From Ferrovum sp. (GTDB lineage: Bacteria; Pseudomonadota; Gammaproteobacteria; Burkholderiales; Ferrovaceae), in contig WJXM01000032.1 of assembly GCA_019456405.1 (NCBI GenBank), positions 1-56,852 on the forward strand: a stretch of 56,852 nt of DNA, given 5' to 3'. The translations under genes and the position numbers were made by a program. Below are positions 1-8,668 of this stretch, piece after piece. Within the stretch, counting starts at the first letter, position 1, and the number at the start of each line of letters is the position of its first letter. The notes under the pieces are model-generated. The model searched no databases. It had not been told where the DNA came from and was given only the letters and a program-made list of their open reading frames with translations.

Positions 1-52
1 CACCGCTTCCGCCATGCCTGTTTTTATGGCCGTCTTGTACCAGCAAAGGGCT

Positions 53-571
53 TTATTTGGTTTTTTCGTTCACTAGGTCACGATAAATTTTCTGCTGCTC
101 GGGTGTTAAGACGGCATAACTTTTAAGATGATAGTCGACCATTTCCGAAGCCAAATTTGTTTGTGCCTTTCCAACGGCTTCTATATCTGTCTTGATTTGA
201 TCAGCCGAAGGGTTTTCTTTGGCAGCATCTATCGTATAGGTTTCATAGGCCTTCTTAAGAGCAGCTTCGTCTTGAATGGTGTTTTTAGCCATCCCCATTT
301 TTAATTCTTCTTCTTGTTTTAATTGTGCCTCTGTTAACTTAAATTCAATTTTTTTCTTTAGAATCCAGAAAGGTCCGGGATGATGGGCAGAAAATATTGT
401 AGGAAAGTCAAACGAGTGACTGCGAAAATAGGCCTGTGCCTGTTGTTTTTCAGGCATGCTCATGTGGTTAATGTCATTATCGGGCGGCGCTTCAGCATTC
501 GCTACCTGTAATGCACAGATCGGCGAACTCATGGAACTGACCAGAACGATAGTGCGGAAAACTTTTTTCAC
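53..571 (-). CDS. Spy/CpxP-like periplasmic LTxxQ protein
   Basis: A 172-aa protein with a basic N-terminus and hydrophobic stretch (about residues 1-28), suggesting export. Two LTxxQ-type motifs are visible (LTEAQ near the middle, LTPEQ near the C-terminus), separated by long charged helices. These are hallmarks of the Spy/CpxP/CnrX group of periplasmic helical proteins involved in envelope or metal stress. I chose the GTG start at 571 because AGGAG lies just upstream and the signal-like segment starts there; the open frame runs on to 1060 but that part overlaps a group II intron. The exact ligand or partner cannot be told from sequence. An ATG at position 15 on the same strand could begin another gene leaving the window. 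Confidence 0.65.
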   Translation of the reverse strand: MKKVFRTIVLVSSMSSPICALQVANAEAPPDNDINHMSMPEKQQAQAYFRSHSFDFPTIFSAHHPGPFWILKKKIEFKLTEAQLKQEEELKMGMAKNTIQDEAALKKAYETYTIDAAKENPSADQIKTDIEAVGKAQTNLASEMVDYHLKSYAVLTPEQQKIYRDLVNEKTK

Positions 572-695
572 TGTAACTCCTAATGGGTTAAATGATAAAT
601 GAGGACCTGTGAGTGTAAACCTTTTTTCGTTGGTTGGGTTCGATCGGATTTTGAGGGCTGGAATTTTCTGCAATAGCGGGGCCCCCGAGTTCGAC

Positions 696-1215
696 GTGCG
701 CCGTGCAAAGGCGGCGCTTTTCCAGTGGATGCGAAACCCACCCGGCGACTTTCGCTCCAGCCGGAAGCAATCGGAGCAGTCATGGAGGTAACGAAGTGGC
801 TGAAGCCTCTGGTGCAGAGGGACACAAGGTGTCTCGGCAAGCACGCAGGCCGCAACGTGAGTGAACGCTGAGCAAGCCTCGAAAAGGGTGATGCACGGGC
901 CGACCTGCCAGTCGATGCGGGGAAGGCTGACACTACTGGGGAAGTGAGCGAAACATGCACCTGGTAGCCGTGTCGGGGTATTGGCAGTGGCATGCGTGAA
1001 AGAGGAAGAGCGCACGCAACACGGGAAGTCCTTGGTTGTGGAGGCGGGTGTCTCCAACAAGAAGTCGGTGACGGCAAGGCTTGGCGATCGAGGATGGCGG
1101 AGGGGCCCGTAGTACTGTGGAAACCGGGTAATGCTGGTGGAGGGAAGGGGCCCTGGCTCAGGATCAACGCAGGACGTAGCGAGGGCGGGAGATTGGGTAA
1201 CCTATCAACTCTGGA
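696..1215 (+). mobile_element. 5' fragment of a group II intron
   Basis: The stretch starts with GTGCG, the usual 5' end of bacterial group II introns. It continues with structured domain I-like sequence: a GTGCGCC stem start, and a block reading TGGCTGAAGCCTCTGGTGCA that is typical of the EBS region. It then enters the start of the intron-encoded protein. Similarity stops at about 1213-1217, where an IS21-type fragment begins. The reverse transcriptase core, domain V and the 3' splice site are all missing, so it cannot splice or move. The boundaries are by eye; the 5' one is better supported than the 3' one. Confidence 0.7.
992..1215 (+). pseudogene. Group II intron-encoded protein, N-terminal stub
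   Basis: An open frame inside the intron fragment reads through ...GDGKAWRSRMAEGPVV... to a GNLSTLE segment. This resembles the leader that precedes the reverse transcriptase domain in many bacterial group II introns (a run of the kind GELATPEKVQKLQ). After about 1215 the frame enters IS21-derived sequence and carries no RT motifs. Only the first 70 or so codons of a roughly 450-600 aa protein remain. It has no likely product. Confidence 0.55.
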
Positions 1216-1403
1216 AGTTTTGAGGTATTTTTTGACGGTGTTTCGGGACAGATTCAGGTCGCGGCCGATTGAGCTGATGCTCTCGTTATTGACCTTGTGA
1301 CGGCGACGTATCTTGCCTATGGTTTCCATGCAAATCACTCCAGGTTGCTCCGGCCAAAAAGGCCAGATGATGACACATCCCGGGGTGGTCAAATTTGCAC
1401 GCT
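1216..1403 (-). mobile_element. IS21-family end fragment with istA 5' stub
   Basis: On the minus strand an ATG at 1329 opens METIGKIRRRHK...LSRNTVKKYL, the N-terminal helix-turn-helix of IS21-family IstA transposases. The reading breaks off after about 40 residues at the junction with the group II intron. The sequence upstream of that ATG (1330-1403), including a GGTGGTCAAATTTG segment, looks like the multiple-repeat end of such an element. The rest of istA and all of istB are absent, so it is immobile. The end next to the EAL gene (about 1403) is approximate. Confidence 0.65.
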
Positions 1404-1406
1404 GAT

Positions 1407-2180
1407 TTACAAGTCTGGGTATGAAATTTCAGAATCATGAAATACATGCTCGAAAGCTGGTCTGGCAAATAGATAGCCTTGCATGAGCTTAACCCCATGG
1501 TCACGAAACCATGCGACCTCTTCTGCTTGCTCAATTCCTTCGGCAATGATTTTAATTCCAAGATCCTGAGCCGTAGCGAGGATTCCACGCAGGATAGACT
1601 GCTTTACCCGCTCTTTATGAATATCACGGATTAACTTCATATCCAGTTTGATGAACTGAGGCTGGATCTCGGCCAAGAGGTTGAGCCCCGCATAGCCCGA
1701 GCCAAAGTCGTCAATGGCCGTGCCGAAACCTTAACCTTGGGTCTGGTAGTAGGCAAAGATTTCTTTGAGCTTGGTCGGATCGGCGACCTCTTCGTTCTCC
1801 AGAACCTCGAAGATGAGTTTGTGAATGTCGAAGCCCACTTGGCGAGACGCCTCCAGAGTTGTGCGAATGCAGTGTTCGGGCTGGTAGACCGCATTAGGCA
1901 TGAAGTTGATGGAGAGGTGTGTCGCCAAACCCAGTTTGGCCGCCAAATTGATGGCTCGGATACGACATTCTTGATCGAATCGGTAGCGGTTAGCATCGGT
2001 TACCTGCGCTAGCACCCATCCCGCCCCTTGCCCGTCCTTGCCGCGCACCAGCGCCTCGTGGGCAAAAACTCGAAGATCTTCCACATTCACAATAGGCTGA
2101 AACGCGAAAGTAAAATCAAAGCCTAATGAATCGGCACAGTGCTTGCAGCCAGGATTAGGTATAGAAACTTGTATCGTCAT
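1407..2180 (-). pseudogene. EAL-domain c-di-GMP phosphodiesterase, in-frame stop
   Basis: Read through one TAA stop, the frame gives a complete EAL domain of about 256 aa: HEALVRG (the EAL motif), SINF, EVLENEE, IDDFGSGY, KLD, IIAEGIE and GYLFARP. All metal- and base-contacting motifs are present. The TAA at 1728-1730 sits between YQTQG and GFGTAIDD, where neighbouring bases read GGTTAAGGT; a 6-bp duplication could have created it. The start at 2180 follows a GGAG. The 3' end abuts the IS21 fragment. As written it makes a 149-aa truncated product lacking the IDDFG half, so it is probably inactive unless the stop is read through. Confidence 0.75.
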
Positions 2181-2222
2181 ATCACAAAACTCCGTTTTTG
2201 CAACCCCTGACCGCGCCTTCAA

Positions 2223-2620
2223 TGGATATGGGGTTTACGCCTTGCCAAATGTTTTTGCGATCACCCAATCCAATAGGAACGAGGCATTGTTCTTGAGTGC
2301 GATGGACACGACCTTTTTTGGCATGCCAATACCATTCCAGATTAACGGTTTCATGCGGTTGCCACGCTGGTTACGAAAGGAAACCTCATGCGCATGTTGA
2401 TAGGTTCCAACGCCAAGAATACCTGATTCCGGCCGAATCGTGCCAGCGTATCACGCAACAACGCAGCCAGGTCGGCTGGTGAAGACAACCGGCCGGCTCA
2501 GCGATGCAAACTGCTTCTTGCCAGACAGGATGATTTCATTCCAAATTGTTCATTAGAGATATTCTTTGTAGCCGGCGGGAAGAGGCATCTTGCCGAATTT
2601 TGCCAAACCGTCTAATCATG
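2223..2620. other. Intergenic stretch without a convincing gene
   Basis: About 400 bases between the EAL pseudogene and the ParD stub. On the minus strand around 2290-2440 short coding-like stretches in two frames (for example one reading LRDTLARFGRNQVFLALE) suggest a decayed gene, but frames shift and stops intervene and I do not recognise the family. No RNA, repeat or promoter stands out. Confidence 0.4.
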
Positions 2621-2624
2621 ACCC

Positions 2625-2690
2625 ATGAGCACAATGAACATCTTCCTACCCGACACGCTCAAGTCTTTCGTGGATGAGCAAGTCAACCAG
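2625..2690 (+). pseudogene. ParD-type antitoxin N-terminal stub
   Basis: Twenty-two residues beginning MSTMNIFLPDTLKSFVDEQV match the ribbon-helix-helix N-terminus of ParD/CopG antitoxins, which bind DNA and neutralise ParE toxins. Full-length ParD is about 80-90 aa; here similarity stops after residue 22 and no parE follows. The adjoining bases are the 3' flank of the AbiEii gene on the opposite strand. It is best read as the relic of a lost ParDE module cut by recombination. Confidence 0.6.
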
Positions 2691-2745
2691 CCTGATCCCC
2701 AAGATCTCACAAGCCTTACGCTTGCGAGTTCCTCACTCTACGGTT

Positions 2746-3507
2746 TCATCTATCAGTTTCATCATTTTCAGGCGATCCGGGGTACTGCCCACAGACCTTA
2801 CAAACATCATCATCCGGTTCGCCTGATACCGGGATCGCGAGTGAGTTATGGATTACCTCGACTGCCGGCATATCCCTTACGGCGGACGCAATCTTTACCA
2901 GTAGATTTTTTTCCTCTTGAGTCAGCGTGCTCAAATCTCCACCCTCAAAGTACACCATGGCCCTGAGACTTTCGCTTGGCTGAAAACTTTGCCCGTACAG
3001 TTTTCGGGCGGATGCCAGTCCTTTTGCAATACTAACGCCGGACTTTGCCATCGCGGCGATATCCTTGTAGTCCTTTGCTTCGACGCGTTGCAAAATCACC
3101 TTGGTTTTTGTTGCCATCAGATCGTCGAGTGACGCGACCTGCATCACCCCGTCCGCAGTCAACTGAGGTTCGCCAACGCGACCGTTGCTAATGTTCCCGA
3201 AAAAGGAAATCTTTACGGCATCGCACCCTGAGTCACCGCAAGGCACCGATACACTTAGGGTATTTTGGCGGTCTTGGAGTACTACGGAGCGCCGCATGAA
3301 GCCAAACGATCTGAACACCGTTTCGCGATCAAGTGCTTTTTCTGTAAAAAAATCGAAATCAACAGATTGGCGATGCCCTAATCGCAAGGCAATGGCCGTC
3401 CCGCCATACAAGACGAAACCAAGCCCAACGGAAGGACTAAGTTCTTTCCATAGCCGTTGTTGTGATGGCGGCAAGATCCCAATCTTTGGCTCAAAGGTGC
3501 CGATCAC
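2746..3507 (-). CDS. AbiEii/AbiGii-family nucleotidyltransferase toxin
   Basis: A 253-aa protein with the family's nucleotidyltransferase signature near residues 33-54: YGGTAIALRLGHR followed by SVDFDFF, the GG...DxD core. AbiEii-type proteins are toxins of abortive-infection or toxin-antitoxin systems; related enzymes transfer nucleotides to tRNA. A conserved central ASLDDLMATK and a C-terminal helical part fit the family. Its start ATG overlaps the stop of the upstream gene by 4 bp (3504-3507), so the two are translationally coupled. The last about 25 residues contain a CKVCGQYPG segment that may be a tail extension. Target and activity are not shown by the sequence. Confidence 0.8.
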   Translation of the reverse strand: MIGTFEPKIGILPPSQQRLWKELSPSVGLGFVLYGGTAIALRLGHRQSVDFDFFTEKALDRETVFRSFGFMRRSVVLQDRQNTLSVSVPCGDSGCDAVKISFFGNISNGRVGEPQLTADGVMQVASLDDLMATKTKVILQRVEAKDYKDIAAMAKSGVSIAKGLASARKLYGQSFQPSESLRAMVYFEGGDLSTLTQEEKNLLVKIASAVRDMPAVEVIHNSLAIPVSGEPDDDVCKVCGQYPGSPENDETDR

Positions 3508-3803
3508 CCGAGCCTCCTGTACGGGAGTGGCGGAACATGCCCCACATCAGCCATGCCGAGCCGGTAATGCCAATAATGCCACGATGGGCCGCTGAACTGA
3601 CCAATTTCCGCGTGGCGCAGTACATCGCGCAACCCCTCATCGCCAACCAGTTTCGCTACAAACTGGATATCATCGTAGTCCCCAATGTCCATCACCTGGG
3701 CGATCAGTCGCAACGGGAACTCAAGGGCCTCCTCCGGCGTTTTCCACCAAACATACCGGGTGGCCAGTCGCTTTAGAGCCTCGCTATTTTGATTCTGGAT
3801 CAT
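3504..3803 (-). CDS. Putative antitoxin partner of the AbiEii toxin
   Basis: A 99-aa protein directly upstream of, and overlapping by 4 bp, the AbiEii-like gene. It starts MIQNQNSEALKRLA and contains a hydrophobic FPLRLIAQVMDIGDYDDI stretch; small proteins of this type commonly precede DUF1814/AbiEii toxins. No classical HTH or RHH motif is obvious. The antitoxin role is inferred from position and size only. The C-terminal part, rich in H, W, Y, P and R, is unusual for an antitoxin. Confidence 0.6.
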   Translation of the reverse strand: MIQNQNSEALKRLATRYVWWKTPEEALEFPLRLIAQVMDIGDYDDIQFVAKLVGDEGLRDVLRHAEIGQFSGPSWHYWHYRLGMADVGHVPPLPYRRLG

Positions 3804-3956
3804 GTCTGTATTATACGGAATATTTGGTACTCGCCTACTTGGCGCACTTTGGTTGAATTGCCGAGCGTGTCTGCTTTCTCGGCCACGCCGGAGGAATCAC
3901 CAAATGAACTGGCTGAAGCTTGGGCGTGCGCGAGAGTTACGAGAAGCGTTGGGCGG

Positions 3957-4307
3957 TTACGTTTCTTCCCGCTCCCCAGCCATGACCCGGCCGCGCCCAT
4001 CCTTCTGCACCACCACCATGTTGGACTCAATGATCTTGCGGAACGATTCGCTGGTGGTTGACCAATCGACCACATCCACTTTCCACGGCAGGTCGGATTC
4101 GGAGAAATCGTCGCTCAGATGGGCGCTGACCTCCAGTGACAGGGGTTTGTCGGTGATGATGGCCAAGTCCAGATCGGAATATTCCTTGGCCGTCCAGTTG
4201 GCGCGGGAGCCGAAGGCCCACACTTCATAGTGTGGTACATGCTTTTGCAAAATATCGTGGACGATAGCCCAGTGGTCTGGACTAAGGTCGATGAGTGGGG
4301 TACTCAC
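3957..4307 (-). CDS. mntA: MNT-type nucleotidyltransferase antitoxin
   Basis: A 116-aa minimal nucleotidyltransferase: AFGSRANWTAKEYSDLDLAI holds the GS...DxD motif (G33-S34, D45 and D47). In HEPN/MNT modules the MNT protein is the antitoxin and in studied cases adenylylates the HEPN toxin. Its ATG overlaps the stop of the HEPN gene by 4 bp (4304-4307), so the order is toxin then antitoxin. Just beyond its 3' end an unrelated plus-strand start (3904, with a good GGAGG) points into this gene, hinting that the module landed in older sequence. Confidence 0.85.
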   Translation of the reverse strand: MSTPLIDLSPDHWAIVHDILQKHVPHYEVWAFGSRANWTAKEYSDLDLAIITDKPLSLEVSAHLSDDFSESDLPWKVDVVDWSTTSESFRKIIESNMVVVQKDGRGRVMAGEREET

Positions 4308-4711
4308 CTGGCCAATCTCTGATTCAACTTGTCCCGAAAATAGCGTACCTCGTCGAGAAAGGAAGGAATACCGGCCACGACCTCGAGAGCGACTTCTTCA
4401 TCGTAGGTATGGCTGGTTTTGGATCGCATGTCGCGATAACCTCGCCATTTCGGCCAATCACCCAGCAACAGGCCCTGTTCGTTACCAGAGCGGATCAAAT
4501 CCTGAAAAGGCATGCTGTCATATTCTCCGGGTGTTGGGGAAATGGATTCGAGGTAACGCTTGAGCATCTTGTGGGCGATCTCGTAAGTGAATTCGAAACG
4601 CTGAATCAGTCCATCGCGAATCAGGGTTTGCGTTTTGTCGCATTGATAGGTGCCCCAACCTTCTTCAAGACGGGTTGTGGCTTTGAGCAATGGGTTGATA
4701 TCCAAAGTCAT
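4304..4711 (-). CDS. hepT: HEPN-family (HI0074-like) toxin
   Basis: A 135-aa all-helical protein of the HI0074 nucleotidyltransferase-substrate-binding group. The HEPN RNase signature Rx4H is present as R96-SKTS-H101, followed by TYDEE, as in active HEPN toxins. The N-terminal half (LIRDGLIQRFEFTYEIAHKM) is the conserved dimerisation helix pair. It is translated first and is coupled to the MNT gene. Expected function is an RNase toxin held in check by its MNT partner, acting in phage defence or plasmid-like stabilisation. Confidence 0.85.
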   Translation of the reverse strand: MTLDINPLLKATTRLEEGWGTYQCDKTQTLIRDGLIQRFEFTYEIAHKMLKRYLESISPTPGEYDSMPFQDLIRSGNEQGLLLGDWPKWRGYRDMRSKTSHTYDEEVALEVVAGIPSFLDEVRYFRDKLNQRLAR

Positions 4712-5018
4712 GGTTTATTCTCCATGGAAATCCAGCGTAAATGGATCGGTGCATACAGTTTTTAACTTTGCGCTCTCCACGAAGTTCCCGTTCGATGCTG
4801 ATGTTCAGTCTGGACTCCTGCTTCCGGGATGCCTTGAAGTGACCCTCTCAGGAGGATAAGCAAAAACGGGGAGTCAGTCTAGAGAACAGAAAATGGACGC
4901 GCGCTCTTGACGCTGGATATTCTCCGTAAATCCTTGGTACAATTTCCACCTGCGTGACGGCAGGAGGGATCTGCGTTGTACCTCTGGATCTGCTTCCCTA
5001 CTCTGAGGATGAGGTTTT
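4712..5018. other. Intergenic region between HEPN toxin and cNMP-binding gene
   Basis: A divergent intergenic region of 307 bases holding the promoter sides of both neighbours. A GGAGAATAAACC-like ribosome site precedes the minus-strand HEPN gene. TTGACG and TACAAT boxes occur near 4908-4943 but are spaced too far apart to be a confident pair. No ORF or RNA gene is evident. Confidence 0.4.
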
Positions 5019-5543
5019 ATGACCAGCAAATCTGTTTTGCCCCTTGGTGATAGTCCTGATCCGGCAACCCAAGTCAGGTTGTCCCAGTTCATGGATCATC
5101 AATATCTTTGCTCCTCCTTGACGGTGAGTGAGGTCCGCACCCTGCTGGAGTATCTAACCTATCAGGAAGTCGATAAAGGCGACATCCTGTCCGAGATTGG
5201 TTCGGTGGGAGATGCCTTGTACTTTGTGATTCAAGGGCAGATTACTTTGGCCTTTGTGGAACAGGACCAGGAAAATGAAATTGCTTCTGCAGGGCCGGGC
5301 GAAATGTTGGGGGAAATGTCTTTTTTTGACAAAATGCCTCGTTCGGTTCGGTTGGTGGTCAAGGAGCCTGCCACCCAAGTGCTTAAATTGTCCAGAACTA
5401 TGTACAAGCGTTTGAAATCAGAGCATCCTTTCATCGCCATCAACATTGTGGAACATGCCATTGTGAGCCTGGACCGGTTGTTTCGGGCAGTCAGCACCAA
5501 TTACTCTCACTTTTCCCATTACCTTTACCGCACAGGCAAGTAA
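5019..5543 (+). CDS. Cyclic-nucleotide-binding domain protein
   Basis: A 174-aa protein that is essentially one cNMP-binding beta-barrel (about residues 30-150). The glycines of the barrel (VDKGDILSEIGSVGDALYFVIQGQ) and a phosphate-binding cassette GEMSFFDKMPRSVRL with its arginine are present. The Crp/Fnr C-terminal helix-turn-helix is absent; the C-terminus is a single helix ending in FSHYLYRTGK. It is therefore probably a stand-alone sensor or a regulatory partner rather than a transcription factor. The start at 5019 follows GAGGATGAGG. It lies 150 bp upstream of the copper ATPase, on the same strand, without an obvious functional link. Confidence 0.8.
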   Translation: MTSKSVLPLGDSPDPATQVRLSQFMDHQYLCSSLTVSEVRTLLEYLTYQEVDKGDILSEIGSVGDALYFVIQGQITLAFVEQDQENEIASAGPGEMLGEMSFFDKMPRSVRLVVKEPATQVLKLSRTMYKRLKSEHPFIAINIVEHAIVSLDRLFRAVSTNYSHFSHYLYRTGK

Positions 5544-5691
5544 TTCCTTTCGGGCCTCTGACCGAGTTGAAGGTTTCAAAAATGGTTGCGCAAACGCAAT
5601 CACCGCTTGGCGAGACTCGGGTCGTTGATCCGGGAAGCCACCGCTACAACGCGCTTGGTGGTAGGTGACCTTATTCGTTGACGGAGCCTCC

Positions 5692-7932
5692 ATGGAAAAA
5701 TTACAAACCACCATACTAAAAATCAAGGGGATGAGTTGTGCCTCCTGCGTGGGCCGCGTGGAAAAGGTTCTGGGCAAACTCGAGGGAGTCGTTGAAGTGG
5801 ATGTGAATCTGGCCACGGAACGGGCACAGGTTCATTATGTGCCGAACAGCGTTCAACTGGGAGATTTGACGACAGCCGTGGCCAGGGCCGGGTACGAGGC
5901 GTATGCGCTGGAAGAGCAGGAAGAGTCGGACGATAGCATTGAACGGGATGCTGCATTGCAGACTCAGAGGCGTGAGACGATTGTGGCCTCCGTACTGGGT
6001 TTGTGCGTCCTGATCCTTTCCATGGGACCAGCGTTCGTTCCGGTGGCGGCCCATTGGCTCGAGGGGGTTGGCCCTTTCCCGGAATTCTGGTCATGGGTGC
6101 AGGCGGTGTTGACGACCCTCGTCCTGTTTGGACCGGGGAGACGATTCTTCGGTCTTGGATTGAAGGCCTACCGCCACCTCTCTCCAGACATGAATTCGCT
6201 GGTTGCTACGGGAACCGGCGTGGCCTGGTTCTACAGCCTATGGGTGCTGTGGTTTCCTGCCTGGTTTCCCGCAACTTCCCGCCATCTTTACTTCGACTCG
6301 TCTGCCGTGGTGGTGGCTGCCGTGTTGTTGGGGAAATATCTGGAATCCCTGGCCAAGGGGCAGACCTCTCTGGCTTTGCGCAAACTCATCGGTCTGCAAT
6401 CCAAGACCTCCTGTCTGATAGGCGATCAGGGTCGGGAACACGCCGTCCCGACTGCTCAACTAAAGGTGGGAGATCATCTCGTCATCCGACCGGGAGAGAG
6501 AATCACGGTGGATGGGTTGGTCAGGGAAGGCCGTGCCTCTGTGGACGAGTCGATGCTGACTGGGGAACCTTTGCCAAAAACCAAAGGGGAAGGAGATCGG
6601 GTGGTCGGAGGTACCGTGGCTCTGGATGGGCGACTGATCATAGAGGCGACTTCCGTGGGAAGGGATACTGTGTTGGCGCAGATCGTGAAGTTGGTGGAAA
6701 GCGCGCAAACCGGGAAACTTCCCATTCAGGGGTTGGCGGATCGTGTGGTGCGCATATTTACGCCATTGGTCCTCCTGACGGCATCGGCTTCCTTTGTTGC
6801 CTGGATGGTATTGCGAGACGATCTCAATCTGGCACTGGTTTCTGCGGTGGCTGTCCTGGTGGTGGCTTGCCCCTGTGCCATGGGCCTGGCCACACCGGCG
6901 GCCATCATGGTGGGCACTGGGCGTGCTGCCGAACTGGGTGTCCTGTTTCGCAAGGGCGAGGCCCTGGAGGCGCTTTCACACATCGATAGGGTTCTCCTCG
7001 ACAAAACCGGGACTCTGACGGAAGGTCGACCGGTACTTGTCGGGGTGCATGGCTCACAGCCCGATGAGGCCTTGCGACTGGCTGCTGCGTTGGAGTCTGC
7101 CAGTGAACATCCCTTGAGTCGATCCATTGTGGAGGGTGCCCGGCAACGAGGAATGAATCCTCCGATTGTCGAAGAGTTTCGTGCCGTGTCCGGTTTCGGG
7201 GTCGAGGGGCGAGTGGAAGGTTCCCGGGTGTATGTGGGAGCTCGACGGTTCCTTGAGAGAGAGGGGATCTCTGTGGGCGAGACTGTCCTGAACGAAGTTA
7301 CACGGTTGGAAAACGAAGGCTGCACGATAGTGTTTGTGGCGGCTGAGTTGCAATTATTGGGCTTTCTTGCTCTTGCAGATCCGCTCAAACCGGATGCCCT
7401 TGCGGTCGTTCAGGCATTGAAGGCGCGCGGCTTGAAGGTCGTCATGGTGACGGGGGATGCCCGTCGAACGGCAACTGCGATTGCGGCGCAACTTCAACTT
7501 CTGGAATTTCATGCCGAAATGTTGCCCCAGGATAAGGCGCGTGTCGTCATTGACTTGCAAAATCAGGGTCATCGGGTGGCGTTTGTGGGGGATGGGATCA
7601 ATGATGCGCCTGCACTGGCCCATGCCTCGGTGGGTATTGCACTGGCCTCCGGTACCGATATTGCCATGGAAGCAGCAGAGGTGACCCTGACGCGGGGAAA
7701 TTTGCGCGCAGTGGTGACGGCCGTTGACGCAGCGCGACAGACGCTCAGTAACATACGAGGTAACTTGTTCTGGGCATTTTTCTACAACATTCTGCTCATC
7801 CCCATCGCTGCGGGTGTGGCGGTGCCCTTTGGTGTGCAGTTGAACCCAATGTTGGCCGGGGTGGCCATGGGATTGTCTTCAGTATTCGTTCTGGGGAACA
7901 GTTTGCGGCTCAAACGGATCGCAGGCTTTTGA
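5692..7932 (+). CDS. copA: Copper-exporting P1B-type ATPase CopA
   Basis: A 746-aa P-type ATPase exporting Cu(I) across the inner membrane. One N-terminal heavy-metal domain carries GMSCASC (C16, C19). Eight transmembrane segments are expected; the metal-binding CPC is at C393-P-C395 in [11 protein letters not shown]. The phosphorylated aspartate is D437 in DKTGTLTEG, and the hinge motif GDGINDAP is at about residue 634. I chose the ATG at 5692 (GGAG 5 bp upstream) over an in-frame start 27 bp earlier because the HMA domain starts right after it. It is alone, with no cueR or chaperone gene beside it. Acidic metal-rich habitats select for such pumps. Confidence 0.93.
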   Translation: MEKLQTTILKIKGMSCASCVGRVEKVLGKLEGVVEVDVNLATERAQVHYVPNSVQLGDLTTAVARAGYEAYALEEQEESDDSIERDAALQTQRRETIVASVLGLCVLILSMGPAFVPVAAHWLEGVGPFPEFWSWVQAVLTTLVLFGPGRRFFGLGLKAYRHLSPDMNSLVATGTGVAWFYSLWVLWFPAWFPATSRHLYFDSSAVVVAAVLLGKYLESLAKGQTSLALRKLIGLQSKTSCLIGDQGREHAVPTAQLKVGDHLVIRPGERITVDGLVREGRASVDESMLTGEPLPKTKGEGDRVVGGTVALDGRLIIEATSVGRDTVLAQIVKLVESAQTGKLPIQGLADRVVRIFTPLVLLTASASFVAWMVLRDDLNLALVSAVAVLVVACPCAMGLATPAAIMVGTGRAAELGVLFRKGEALEALSHIDRVLLDKTGTLTEGRPVLVGVHGSQPDEALRLAAALESASEHPLSRSIVEGARQRGMNPPIVEEFRAVSGFGVEGRVEGSRVYVGARRFLEREGISVGETVLNEVTRLENEGCTIVFVAAELQLLGFLALADPLKPDALAVVQALKARGLKVVMVTGDARRTATAIAAQLQLLEFHAEMLPQDKARVVIDLQNQGHRVAFVGDGINDAPALAHASVGIALASGTDIAMEAAEVTLTRGNLRAVVTAVDAARQTLSNIRGNLFWAFFYNILLIPIAAGVAVPFGVQLNPMLAGVAMGLSSVFVLGNSLRLKRIAGF

Positions 7933-8009
7933 GAACATCGTTCGAACCCTCTTGCATTGCAACCCTGTTCGGCGTATAAACACCTATACACTCAAACGCC
8001 GGATAAATC

Positions 8010-8249
8010 ATGAATACAGTTCGCTGGAACATCGCCGTATCGCCTGACACGGATCAATCTGTGCGTATGTTCATCGCCGCACAGGGAGGCGGTCGCAAAG
8101 GCGACCTGTCACGCTTCATCGAGGCGGCTGTTCGTTCATACATCTTGGAGCGAGCCGTTGAACAGGCCAAAGCAGCCACCTTAGGTATGAGCGAGACTGA
8201 GTTGACTGACCTTGTCGATGAGGCAGTGCAATGGGCGCGTGAGCATTGA
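8010..8249 (+). CDS. RHH-type antitoxin of a PIN toxin pair
   Basis: A 79-aa protein starting MNTVRWNIAVSPDTDQSVRMF. The first about 50 residues have the spacing of a ribbon-helix-helix DNA-binding antitoxin, followed by a helical C-terminus likely to bind the toxin. Its TGA overlaps the ATG of the PIN-domain gene by one base (TGATG), the usual layout of VapBC-like pairs. It probably represses its own operon. The family call rests on context plus overall pattern. Confidence 0.75.
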   Translation: MNTVRWNIAVSPDTDQSVRMFIAAQGGGRKGDLSRFIEAAVRSYILERAVEQAKAATLGMSETELTDLVDEAVQWAREH

Positions 8250-8668
8250 TGCGGGTCGTCCTGGATACCAATGTTCTGCTCAGTGCCTTTATTTCGCCGC
8301 GCGGCGCACCCGACACCCTCTACAACGCTTGGCGCGCGGCTCAGTTCGAACTGGTGACCTCGACAGTACAACTCGACGAACTTAGGCGCGTGAGCCGCTA
8401 TCCGAAACTTAAAACCATTCTCCCCGCTCACCGCATTGGCGCGATGGTGAACAACATGCAACGCGCCATTGTGCTGGAACATCTGCCCAGTCTGCCAGAA
8501 GGCGTCGAGGTAAACGATCTGAATGATGCTTTCCTGTTCACGATGGCCTTGGTCGGCGAAGCAGACTACCTTGTGACCGGGGACCGCCGTGCTGGGTTGC
8601 TGCAACTGGGCAGCGCCGGTCGCGCCCGCATCGTCACCCCGGCCACTTTCTGCACTGAAGCGCTTTGA
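8249..8668 (+). CDS. PIN-domain toxin (COG1569-like)
   Basis: A 139-aa PIN-domain ribonuclease. The acidic metal-binding residues are visible: D6 in VLDTNVLLSAF, the glutamate in QLDELRRV, the aspartates in NDLNDAFL, and D in YLVTGDRR near the C-terminus. This matches the putative toxin family of PIN_3 proteins found with RHH antitoxins. I prefer the ATG at 8249 to the TTG one codon earlier. Coupled to the preceding gene; the RNA target is unknown. Confidence 0.85.
   Translation: MRVVLDTNVLLSAFISPRGAPDTLYNAWRAAQFELVTSTVQLDELRRVSRYPKLKTILPAHRIGAMVNNMQRAIVLEHLPSLPEGVEVNDLNDAFLFTMALVGEADYLVTGDRRAGLLQLGSAGRARIVTPATFCTEAL

Noticed and set aside
572-1060. Long N-terminal extension of the minus-strand Spy-like gene
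   Set aside because: It lies over group II intron RNA-coding sequence and has no homology-like features; the signal peptide starts at 571.
580-1392. 270-aa minus-strand ORF
   Set aside because: Only the first about 45 residues after the ATG at 1329 are IstA-like; the remainder is antisense to the intron.
2290-2440. Transposase or phage gene relic on the minus strand
   Set aside because: Coding-like in short pieces but frames change and I cannot match it to a family.
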